Shown here: positions 8,055-15,166 of the stretch, piece after piece
Layout: every line of letters starts with the position of its first letter
Numbering within the stretch: position 1 is the first letter of the stretch
DNA from: Dyella_B sp035690825
GTDB lineage: Bacteria > Pseudomonadota > Gammaproteobacteria > Xanthomonadales > Rhodanobacteraceae
Reading direction: 5' to 3'
Assembly: GCF_051954575.1 (NCBI RefSeq)
Contig: NZ_JBQCHP010000073.1
Location: 1 to 64,000 of the forward strand
Length of the DNA stretch: 64,000 bases
Program-made: the position numbers and the translations under genes
Notes under the pieces: model-generated
What the model saw: the letters and a program-made list of their open reading frames with translations, nothing else
Told to the model about the DNA's origin: nothing
Databases searched by the model: none

Positions 8055-9689
8055 ATGAACGCAAAATCCTTCTCGCAGAAGTTGTTAGCCCGCGCCATGT
8101 GCGCCAGCTTGGGCACGATGATGTTCGCCACGGCGTTCGCCGCCACCACCGTCTCGTCGCTCGGCGTGCAGACTTCGTGGGGCACGATCAGCGAGCCCAC
8201 GTTGCCTGATGACAGCCTGGTGTGCGCCAAGGTCCCGGCAACGCAGAAGCCGGTCAACGGTTTACTCGATGCATCGGTCGATGCCGATTCGTCCAAGTCG
8301 GCGCCGGACACCAAGAGCATTCAGACCGCCATCGACAACTGTCCGGTCGGCGAAACGGTGAAGCTGATCGCCGGCAACAACGGCCAGAGCGGTTTCCTGA
8401 CCGGACCGATCACCTTGAAGTCCGGCGTGACGCTATGGATCGATACCGGCATTACCGTGTTCGGTTCGCGCAACCCGGCCGACTACGACAGTGGCTTAGG
8501 CATCTGCGGCGTGGCCAATACCAATGGCGCTTCGTCTTGCTATGCGCTGTTCAATGGCAACCATCTCACCAACAGCGGCATCATCGGTGGCGGCGTGATC
8601 GACGGCCGCGGCGGCGCGGTATTGAGCAAAGGCCCCAACGCCGGCATCCGCACCTGGTGGGATGTGGCCTACCAGACCAAGATCGCCAAGGTCACGCAGC
8701 ACAATCCACGCCTGCTGAACATCAACGGCGGCAGCAACTTCACCCTGTACGGCGTGACGCTGCAGAACTCGCCGAACTTCCACGTGGTGCTCGATGGCCT
8801 GGACACTATCACCGCATGGGGCATCAAGATTCTTTCGCCGAGCCTTGCCTACAGCAAACCGGGCTATGCCTGCGCCAAGGGCACCACGCCGGATACCGTC
8901 TCGGGCGCTTACGCCACCTGCTTTACGCCCGAGACGGTGAAGAACACCGACGGCTTCGACCCGGGCGAGTCCAGCCACGTGTTGCTGGCCTATTCGTACA
9001 TCAGCACTGGCGACGATCATGTGGCGGTGAAGGCCGGCTCCGGTTCGGGCTCGCAGCACCTTATGTTTGCGCACAATCATCTGTATTACGGGCACGGCCT
9101 GTCGATCGGCAGCGAAACCAATACCGGCGTGAGCGACATGACGGTGAGCGATCTGGTGATGGACGGTCATGACAGCGCGCAGAGCGTGGGCATCCGCATC
9201 AAGTCGGACGCGACGCGCGGCGGCCTGGTCAATGGCGTGACCTATCAGGGCGTCTGCATGCGCAACGTGCGCCAGCCGCTGGTGTTCGACGCGTTCTACA
9301 GCACCGCCAAGAGCAAGACGAAGTACCCCTCGTTCAAGAACATCAGCGTGAGCAACTTCCACGATACCGGCAGCACCGCCTATGGCGGCGGCCTGGCGGT
9401 GTTCGCGGCCTACAGCAAGTATCCGTTGCAGATCGCGCTGAACAACGTGCAGTTCGACGGCGCCCAGCCGACCACCTCCATGAAGGGCCATAACGGCAGC
9501 CCCAGCGTGTTGCCGGCCAACGTGGCATTCACCTTCGGCCCGGGTGCGGTGAGCCTCGCCAAGCAACTGGAACAGCAGCATGGCGGCGGCGTGAGCTTCG
9601 TCGATGGCATCACGCAGAATCCGGCGCCTGTGGATTGCAGCAACGCGTTCGTCACCTACAGCACTGTGTCGCCCAACGCGCCGTTCTAA
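8055..9689 (+). CDS. Secreted GH28 polygalacturonase-like glycoside hydrolase
   Basis: Protein of 544 residues with a signal peptide (MNAKSFSQKLLARAM, hydrophobic core, AFAATT). The parallel beta-helix carries all four GH28 signatures in order: NTDGFDPG near residue 297, GDDHVAVKAG near 319, GHGLSIGSE near 346 and RIKSD near 381. The three catalytic Asp residues (NTD, DD) and the His are present. GH28 enzymes hydrolyse alpha-1,4 galacturonosyl bonds in pectin. It therefore probably attacks plant pectin outside the cytoplasm. It is monocistronic, followed by a strong terminator, and divergent from a LuxR regulator. The length is above the usual 350-450 residues because of a longer N-terminal segment rich in Ser and Asp. 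Confidence 0.92.
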   Translation: MNAKSFSQKLLARAMCASLGTMMFATAFAATTVSSLGVQTSWGTISEPTLPDDSLVCAKVPATQKPVNGLLDASVDADSSKSAPDTKSIQTAIDNCPVGETVKLIAGNNGQSGFLTGPITLKSGVTLWIDTGITVFGSRNPADYDSGLGICGVANTNGASSCYALFNGNHLTNSGIIGGGVIDGRGGAVLSKGPNAGIRTWWDVAYQTKIAKVTQHNPRLLNINGGSNFTLYGVTLQNSPNFHVVLDGLDTITAWGIKILSPSLAYSKPGYACAKGTTPDTVSGAYATCFTPETVKNTDGFDPGESSHVLLAYSYISTGDDHVAVKAGSGSGSQHLMFAHNHLYYGHGLSIGSETNTGVSDMTVSDLVMDGHDSAQSVGIRIKSDATRGGLVNGVTYQGVCMRNVRQPLVFDAFYSTAKSKTKYPSFKNISVSNFHDTGSTAYGGGLAVFAAYSKYPLQIALNNVQFDGAQPTTSMKGHNGSPSVLPANVAFTFGPGAVSLAKQLEQQHGGGVSFVDGITQNPAPVDCSNAFVTYSTVSPNAPF

Positions 9690-9708
9690 GGCGTAGATCG
9701 ATGTGTCG

Positions 9709-9746
9709 TTTCCCTCTCCCGCGCCAGCGGGGGAGGGAATCTTTTT
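9709..9746 (+). terminator. Rho-independent terminator of the polygalacturonase gene
   Basis: Stem TTCCCTCTCCCGC / GCGGGGGAGGGAA with a GCCA loop, followed by TCTTTTT, 20 bp after the stop codon. Confidence 0.9.
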
Positions 9747-9751
9747 ATGGC

Positions 9752-9798
9752 GAAAAAAAACGGGGCTGGCGAAAGTAGGAAACCCTTCGCCAGCCCCG
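9752..9798 (-). terminator. Minus-strand terminator with no assigned gene
   Basis: Perfect 12-bp stem GGGGCTGGCGAA / TTCGCCAGCCCC followed on the minus strand by eight T residues. It would end a leftward transcript arriving from 9.8-10.5 kb, where I find no convincing protein gene. Confidence 0.75.
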
Positions 9799-10560
9799 CC
9801 AGTCCAACCGGCTCTGAGGGGAGATCATGTAGCGCTTGCGGCTGCTCCCTGCGGCTCGTGGTACGGGTCCGCGAAAACACCGTGCCGGAGTGGATGCAGG
9901 GAAGCGGTTGGATCGGGCCAGTGTAAAAGCGGGCGCCGGAGCGGCCATTAGCCTGGTGGGACGTTTTGCTGTTATGTCGGGCCTTTCTATGGAGAGGGAA
10001 GGCAGGTCGGTGTCACACATATATATGTATGTGATGTGCAGACCCCAGAGCGGTTCTGCCTGGCGGGGATCTGCTCCCTCCCCTACGTGTAGTAGGGGAG
10101 GGTTGGGGTGGGGTGAAGCAAGCTCGCGATGCGCTTCAACCATGCGACAAGCTCGGACAACCCCGCCCCGGCCTCCCCTGCACGCAGGGGAGCGAGCGGT
10201 CGGATATCCCGACCGACCATCTGCCTGTCCCCACCGGGCCACCTCCTCCCCGCCACCTAAGTTGTCCACATTTACGCCCACCTCACCCCGCATGACAGGC
10301 CTCTTTGGACCTGCCATCTGTCCTCACGGGACATCACCAGTGATGACTGAGGACATTTTTCATCCCTGAAACCGCGATTCACAAGCAGATTTTTCGCGTC
10401 TAACTATCTGATTCGAAAGCTTGTCATAGCAAAAGCATGGCCCGCGCAGGCAAACCGCATGCGTGTGGACGAGCCCGTCCCGATGATCCACCTCGCCTTC
10501 GGGGGTGACAGGTCGAGACTGGGTCGGCCGCCCTCGGAACTTGAACGACGAGGGTTGGAC
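9799..10560. other. Long gene-free region between polygalacturonase and AraC regulator
   Basis: About 760 bp. It holds an imperfect palindrome CACACATATATATGTATGTG at 10014-10033, a repeat pair at 10074-10192 and, at the right end, the promoter region of the AraC-type gene. Reading frames here lack start signals and known motifs and cross the repeats, so I call none as genes. Confidence 0.5.
10074..10192. repeat. BIME-like repeat pair (family A, copy 1)
   Basis: Left arm: hairpin CCCCTACGTGTAGTAGGGG followed by AGGGTTGGGGTGGGG. Right arm is its inverse, ACCCCGCCCCGGCCTCCC then a CCCCTGCACGCAGGGG hairpin, after a roughly 50-bp spacer. The same layout recurs at 27866, 31174 and 49564 and as a half at 55180. 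Confidence 0.85.
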
Positions 10561-11622
10561 ATGAACGAGTGGTACCGGGGCGACGTCTCCGCGGAATATG
10601 CAATTGGCCTGCTCGAATACCTCGAGCAGTTAGGTATCAGCCGGGAGCAGGCGCTGGCGGATACGGGCATCGGCTCGGCCCAGCTGGAAGGAGATCTGCG
10701 TCTCACGACGCAGCAAGACGCCGCCCTGCTGGAAAACGCCCTGCGCCTGACCGGTGACGCCGGCCTGGGCTTCGAACTGGGCCTGCGCAGCGCGCTCACC
10801 TGGCACGGCATCCTGGGCCTGGGGCTGATGAGCTGCCAGACCCTGCGCGAAGCGCTGCGCCTGTGGACCGGCTACCTGGACGTGCGCACCACCGGGTTCT
10901 GCATCTACCTGCACGAACACGACGGCCTGGCTGAGCTCAACATCCAGGATCTGGCCCCGGGCGCGCTGTTGCGCAGCGCCTCGCTGGAGCGCCTGGCCAC
11001 CATGACGGCCCGCCTTGCCAGCCAGCTCACGCAGAGTGAACTGGCGGACGTGGAGATGTGGTTCAAGGACGACCAGCCGGCCTACGCCGCGGCCTACGTC
11101 AGCCGCCTGCCCAAGGTGCGTTTCTCCACCGGGTTGTGCCAGGTGCGCATGCCCAGCGCCTACCTCGACCTGCCGCTGCCGACCGCGCACTCGCTGGTGC
11201 TCGCCCAGGTGAAGCAGCAATGCGAGCGCGAACGCATCGCGCTGGGCCAGAACAACTGCCTGATCGCGCGCATCAAGGGTCTGCTGCCGCTCGAAGACGG
11301 TACGTACCTGGGCATGGAAGAAGTGGCGCAGGCCCTGTGCATGTCCAGCCGCACGCTCAAGCGCAAGCTGCGTCACCTGGGTTTCAACTTCCGCCAATTG
11401 GTGGACGAGGCGCGCAAGCAGGAAGTGCTGCGTGACGTGCTCAACACCACCATGACGATCGACGAGATCGCCAACCGCCGCGGCTATTCCGATGCGGCCA
11501 ACCTCACGCGCGCGTTCCGCCGCTGGACCGGCGAATCGCCCAGCCAGTACCGCTCCAAGCTGCCGTACAAGCTGGAACGCGGTGCGGCGGCGCAGGGTGT
11601 GGCGGCGGCGCAGATGGCGTGA
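10561..11622 (+). CDS. AraC-family transcriptional regulator with arabinose_bd-type N-terminal domain
   Basis: Protein of 353 residues. Residues about 15-200 match the N-terminal domain found in OruR/ArgR-type AraC regulators (YAIGLLEYLEQLGISREQAL, and later LGLMSCQTLREALRLW). The AraC double helix-turn-helix occupies about residues 248-340: LGMEEVAQALCMSSRTLKRK, then IDEIANRRGYSDAANLTRAF and FRRWTGESPSQYR. ATG 10561 is preferred over an in-frame ATG at 10459 because GAGGGTT precedes it and the homologous part begins here. Regulators of this build usually respond to small carbon or amino compounds and act on an adjacent gene; no obvious target sits next to it. Confidence 0.88.
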   Translation: MNEWYRGDVSAEYAIGLLEYLEQLGISREQALADTGIGSAQLEGDLRLTTQQDAALLENALRLTGDAGLGFELGLRSALTWHGILGLGLMSCQTLREALRLWTGYLDVRTTGFCIYLHEHDGLAELNIQDLAPGALLRSASLERLATMTARLASQLTQSELADVEMWFKDDQPAYAAAYVSRLPKVRFSTGLCQVRMPSAYLDLPLPTAHSLVLAQVKQQCERERIALGQNNCLIARIKGLLPLEDGTYLGMEEVAQALCMSSRTLKRKLRHLGFNFRQLVDEARKQEVLRDVLNTTMTIDEIANRRGYSDAANLTRAFRRWTGESPSQYRSKLPYKLERGAAAQGVAAAQMA

Positions 11623-11752
11623 TGTGGTGATAGCGGGAATCGTCAATCGTCAATCGGGAATCGCGGATGACGCGCATGCGATGCTTTGCGTGCGCCCTGT
11701 ATTCCCCGCTTGCGATTCCCGTTGGACGATGCGCGCCGTGCGACGCGACACC

Positions 11753-12283
11753 TCAGAGCAAATACAACAACGCCCGCACCAACTGCGTGGCCTGTGCCGG
11801 ATCGCGCGGATCGATGCTGAAGATCGGCACGAACAGGCTCATGCGGCGGGCGAGCGCGTACATCGTTTCCATCGAGAACTCGGGCGCGAGATCGGTTTTG
11901 CTCAAGCCAATCACGAAGCGCAGGTTCGGATCGATGCGCGCAGCCTGTTCGACCGCCGTGCGGCAATCCTGCGCCAGCGTTTGCGAGGATGCATCCAGCA
12001 TCAGCACGGCGCCGAGCGCACCGGGGCCGACGATCGCCGCCATGAAGTCCAGATGCTCGCGTCCCGGCAGGCCGTACACGTGCAGGATCTCGTTCGGATT
12101 GAGCTGGATGGTGCTGTAGTCGAACGCCACCGTCGTGCTGACGCTTGCGTCCGATGCAGCATCCATTGTGGACACCTCTGAGGACACAGGAGGGATATCG
12201 GATATGGCGCGAATGGCCGTGGTCTTGCCGGCACCGGATGGACCCAGAAACAGCAGTTTGATGGTCTTTTCAGAATCAAGCAT
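11753..12283 (-). CDS. Small Ras-like GTPase (MglA/SRPRB-like)
   Basis: Protein of 176 residues, the size of a single GTPase domain. The P-loop is LGPSGAGKTT at residues 13-22. The G3 region reads YGLPGREHLDF, where the usual DxxG Asp is replaced by Gly/Tyr, as in several bacterial MglA-like and COG2229 GTPases. The G4 element is SKTD in VIGLSKTDLAP, giving guanine specificity. It is the last gene of a minus-strand operon: its ATG overlaps the end of the 315-residue gene by 8 bases, so translation is probably coupled. The first gene encodes a roadblock/LC7 protein, the usual GAP or scaffold partner of such GTPases. A role in polarity or pilus control is inferred from MglA/MglB biology and the nearby pilin genes. 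Confidence 0.85.
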   Translation of the reverse strand: MLDSEKTIKLLFLGPSGAGKTTAIRAISDIPPVSSEVSTMDAASDASVSTTVAFDYSTIQLNPNEILHVYGLPGREHLDFMAAIVGPGALGAVLMLDASSQTLAQDCRTAVEQAARIDPNLRFVIGLSKTDLAPEFSMETMYALARRMSLFVPIFSIDPRDPAQATQLVRALLYLL

Positions 12284-13223
12284 GCGAGTAACCCAGCTTC
12301 AGCCCGAAGTGCCGTGCAACGCGTTGGATGAGAGAGGAAGGGGCGGCCGGCGCTTGCGTCGCATCTGGCTTGAGCGTGGTGCCGTCCGCGCGCGCCAGCG
12401 CACCGCTGGCCAGCGTCGCCCACAGGAAGGCATTGATGATGTCCGCGCTGAGCTGGGTGTGCTGCGCCAACGCCTCGGCCGACCAGGCCGAACGCTGCAG
12501 CAGCGCCGACAGGCGCAGCGCATCCATGTCCTCGGTGACGCTGCCCAGGTCGGGCCAGCGCGTGAGCCGGAACAATTTGCCGCCGAGCCGCGGCAGGCCG
12601 TCGCGGTATTTCACGCACGCCTTGATCAGGAAACCATCCAGGCTGCGCGATACCAGCCATTCGTTTTGATACGGATCTTTCGCCGGACGCGTCATGCACA
12701 GCCAGGTGCCGTCGAGCACGCGTGCCTCGGCAATGGTCAGGTCGCTGACCGAGCGCGCCAGAATGCGTCCGGCCGAGTGGCGCAGGATCATCGCGATGCC
12801 GCCGCGCTTCACCAAAAGATCCTGGCTGCAGCCGGCCTCGCGAATGCAGATGCCGAGCAGGCCTTGCACGTCGTCGGAGGAGACTTCCGAGGAGGGCTGC
12901 AGTTTTTCCTGCAACGCGCGGGCCAGCGCGGCGGCCGGCGCGTCGCGGTCCAGTTTCGAGGCGTATTGGGTCTCGTTGTCGCCGCTGCGCGGAAACACCA
13001 GCACCGGCAGGTTGCGCCGCTGGGCCATTTCATACGCCAGGCGGCCATGCCCGCTGTCGATGTCGACGATCAGGATGTCGCTTTCGTTGCCCTGCCAGTC
13101 CTGGATCTCGATATCGATCTGCGAGGCGGCCAGCAAACCGCAGGCGAGCGAAAGGCGCAGCTCGATCTCTTCGGAGAGACCGGCCAGGCCCATCTTGATG
13201 TGCTTGATGTTTTCGTCCGGCAT
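12276..13223 (-). CDS. Uncharacterised two-part protein of the GTPase/roadblock operon
   Basis: Protein of 315 residues that I cannot assign to a named family. The N-terminal 130 residues have the alternating hydrophobic pattern of a Rossmann or receiver-like fold, with DILIVDIDSGHGRLAYEM and LPVLVFPRSGD. A central part (about 125-225) contains GLLGICIRE and DGTWLCMTRP. Residues about 228-275 look like a winged helix (LSALLQRSAWSAEALAQHTQ), and the C-terminus ends in HFGLKLGY. It lies 9 bp after the roadblock gene and overlaps the GTPase gene, so the three are almost certainly co-transcribed and may form one complex. A full-length paralogue lies alone at 4062-4994. The receiver-like description is a pattern judgement. 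Confidence 0.75.
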   Translation of the reverse strand: MPDENIKHIKMGLAGLSEEIELRLSLACGLLAASQIDIEIQDWQGNESDILIVDIDSGHGRLAYEMAQRRNLPVLVFPRSGDNETQYASKLDRDAPAAALARALQEKLQPSSEVSSDDVQGLLGICIREAGCSQDLLVKRGGIAMILRHSAGRILARSVSDLTIAEARVLDGTWLCMTRPAKDPYQNEWLVSRSLDGFLIKACVKYRDGLPRLGGKLFRLTRWPDLGSVTEDMDALRLSALLQRSAWSAEALAQHTQLSADIINAFLWATLASGALARADGTTLKPDATQAPAAPSSLIQRVARHFGLKLGYSHA

Positions 13224-13232
13224 GAAGGTCGC

Positions 13233-13661
13233 TTAAGGAAGGTTTTGCACGTGCGAGGAAATGCGCGCGGCCAAGTCCAGCGCCACGCGCCGCGACAGCG
13301 CCAGCATGACGTTGTGGCCCACGCCGATGGCCAGCGCCAGTGGATGACACGGATCGGCGATGCGCACGAAGATGCAGGTGTAATCGGTCATCGACACCAC
13401 GGTCGATTGGCATGCGCCGCCGGACAACTCGCGCGCCAGCGTCTCGCACAGGCCCAGCAGCGTACCGGTCATCGCGGCCACGCGATGGCCTTCCTGCACG
13501 ATAGAGGAGCGCACGCTGAGCAGCCGCGCATCGGCGGTCGTCACCACCGCCAGGCTGATCTCCGGATAATGCGCGCAAAGCTCGGCCAGCTCCCGGTCGC
13601 AGATAGCGCGAAGCTCCGCCATGCGCTTGAAGGCGGTAGTGACTGCTTGGGTTTCGGACAT
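13233..13661 (-). CDS. Roadblock/LC7 domain protein (MglB-like)
   Basis: Protein of 142 residues from ATG 13661, which begins MSETQAV; an in-frame ATG at 13733 would add 24 His-rich residues and is less likely. The body has the roadblock pattern: a leading helix, strands SLAVVTTADARLLSV, helix HRVAAMTGTLLGLCETLARE and strands CIFVRIADPCHPLALAIGV, then a closing helix. Roadblock proteins dimerise and act as GAPs or scaffolds for small GTPases (MglB for MglA, CvnB for CvnD). It is the first gene of the minus-strand operon that ends with a small GTPase, which supports that partnership. Neither start has a strong ribosome binding site. Confidence 0.82.
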   Translation of the reverse strand: MSETQAVTTAFKRMAELRAICDRELAELCAHYPEISLAVVTTADARLLSVRSSIVQEGHRVAAMTGTLLGLCETLARELSGGACQSTVVSMTDYTCIFVRIADPCHPLALAIGVGHNVMLALSRRVALDLAARISSHVQNLP

Positions 13662-14077
13662 GAGGTTCAACCAGGCGGCGTGACTGTGGTGAATCGTCAC
13701 GAACGCGTCGTGCGCCTGATGATGCACAGGCATCGCGATCGTAGTTTGTTGGTGCGCATGATGGCCTCACGCGCGCGCAACAGCCATCGCCTTTGCGGGT
13801 CGATTAGCTGTCAGTTGAGGTCATTCTTGTGCGGATGGCCCCAAACCACCGGCACGCACTGTGCGCCATGTCCCACTGTGACAGAGATTGGGCTGTGTGA
13901 TGCCATGGCTCGCCCGGCGGCGGCGGCCTACCATTTTTTTGAAACGCATTCGAGCCAACGCAGCGCCGGCACGTCGAGGAAAAACCGCGCAAGCCGTCCT
14001 TTGCGCAAGCGCACGGCACCGACATACCTCCCTTCGACGGTATGGCCGGCTCGAAACGACGACCGGGGAGAGCAACC
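13662..14077. other. Divergent intergenic region roadblock operon / pilin genes
   Basis: About 415 bp, probably carrying the promoters for the leftward GTPase operon and rightward pilin pair. GGGGAG precedes the pilin start at 14078. No repeat or RNA gene is recognised. Confidence 0.45.
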
Positions 14078-14497
14078 ATGAAATGCGCGCGCTTGCAGCG
14101 CGGCTTCACGTTGAGCGAAGGGGTGGTGGTGATGGTGATCATCACCGTTCTTTCGGTGATCGCGATGAACGCCTACGGCAACTACATGACGCGCAACAAG
14201 GTGCAGGCGGCAAAGGCTGACCTGGTCGCGTTGTCGCTCAACCTCGAGAACGAACTGCAGCGGCAGCTGACCTACGGCGTGCACGACGGCATCAAGACCG
14301 ACGACATCGTCAAGGCGTACAAAGGCTGGCATCCGTCGCAATCGAACACCTTCCGCTATGTGCTTACCTCCGGCGCCACCTATTACGACCTGAGGGCGGA
14401 GGGACTCGGCGGCCCCTTATCCACCTGCGTGCTGGAACTGCGCAGCGATACCACCGGCGCGATCGCCGGCAACTGCGGCTCGGTCACCACGTGGTGA
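14078..14497 (+). CDS. Type IV pilin-like protein (PilE-like minor pilin)
   Basis: Protein of 139 residues. It starts with a short basic leader and the prepilin peptidase site RG|FTLSEG: Gly9 before the cut, Phe10 as +1 and Glu14 at +5. The following stretch VVVMVIITVLSVIAMNAYGN is the long hydrophobic N-terminal helix of type IV pilins. The C-terminal part has two Cys residues (TCVLEL and GNCGSV) placed as in a D-region disulfide of PilE-like minor pilins. GGGGAG lies upstream of ATG 14078. The second pilin gene follows 9 bp after the stop, so they form an operon. It probably belongs to the type IV pilus tip or priming complex, an inference from family and pairing. Confidence 0.85.
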   Translation: MKCARLQRGFTLSEGVVVMVIITVLSVIAMNAYGNYMTRNKVQAAKADLVALSLNLENELQRQLTYGVHDGIKTDDIVKAYKGWHPSQSNTFRYVLTSGATYYDLRAEGLGGPLSTCVLELRSDTTGAIAGNCGSVTTW

Positions 14498-14506
14498 CGC
14501 ACGATC

Positions 14507-14995
14507 ATGCGCGGTAATCGCAGCACGCCGGGGTTCACCGCGATCGAAACGATGATCACCATCGGCATGCTCGCGTTTCTGGTGACGCTGGGCGTTCCGC
14601 TGTTGCGCACGTGGCTGCAGTCGGCGCATCAGCGCGAAGCCGCCGGACTGTTGAGCGAAGCGCTGGGGCGCGCAAAAAGCCTCGCCCTGCGCAATCGACA
14701 AGCATCGGCCGACCAAACCCTGCCGGCCGCGGCCGTGTGCTTTGCAGGCGGAAAATTGGCAGTGGTGGCAAGCAAGCCGCAAGGTGCGACCTGCGATGCC
14801 AAGGCTGAGTGGGCACGGCCCGTGCCTGCCGACGCGTCGATCGTACTGACGCTGACGAACATTCCTTTCCAGTGCGTGGCTTACAACACGCACGGCGTAG
14901 CCTTGGTCACCACGGTGAGCAATCTCTCCTGCTCGCAGGCGGCGCTCGACGTCAACGTGGCGTCCGGGGAGGCCTTCAATGTTCCGTTGCCATAG
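14507..14995 (+). CDS. Type IV minor pilin (FimT/GspH-like)
   Basis: Protein of 162 residues with a prepilin site PG|FTAIET: Gly9, Phe10 and Glu14 at +5, followed by the hydrophobic helix MITIGMLAFLVTLGVPLLRT. The helix continues into REAAGLLSEALGRAKSLALR, the pattern typical of FimT and GspH pseudopilins. The C-terminal domain carries four Cys residues (AVCFAG, ATCDAK, FQCVAY and LSCSQA) that could form two disulfides. FTAIE instead of FTLIE is a mild variation. It directly follows the other pilin gene and likely acts in the same pilus. The other minor pilin genes (pilV, pilW, pilX, pilY1) are not here. Confidence 0.83.
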   Translation: MRGNRSTPGFTAIETMITIGMLAFLVTLGVPLLRTWLQSAHQREAAGLLSEALGRAKSLALRNRQASADQTLPAAAVCFAGGKLAVVASKPQGATCDAKAEWARPVPADASIVLTLTNIPFQCVAYNTHGVALVTTVSNLSCSQAALDVNVASGEAFNVPLP

Positions 14996-15021
14996 CTGCC
15001 CGTAAGCTACAGGACAGTCTC

Positions 15022-15082
15022 GTAGCTCGGGTTGGCAGAGTCTCGTAACCCAGTAGGCTGGGTTAGCGCAGCGTAACCCAGC
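15022..15082. repeat. GTAGGTTGGG-type palindromic repeats (family B, copy 2)
   Basis: A degenerate copy (GTAGCTCGGGTTGGCAGAGT) followed by a cleaner one (GTAGGCTGGGTTAGCGCAGC ... GTAACCCAGC), in the gap after the pilin pair. Confidence 0.75.
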
Positions 15083-15166
15083 ACATCCGAAGCGGCACCA
15101 AAAACGCGACGTTAGCCCCCGTCAGCGATGGCAAAAACAGCCACCCGCGGATGCTAAAGTGCCCCC

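Noticed and set aside
10014..10033. CRISPR-like or operator repeat at CACACATATATATGTATGTG
   Set aside because: A single imperfect palindrome without repeats or spacers; no CRISPR array or cas gene is seen in the window.
9745..10317. 190-codon minus-strand frame in the polygalacturonase-AraC gap
   Set aside because: Runs through a repeat pair and a terminator and has no start signal or recognisable domain.
12135..14081. 648-codon plus-strand frame opposite the GTPase operon
   Set aside because: Spans three well-supported minus-strand genes and has low-complexity His/Gln/Arg composition.
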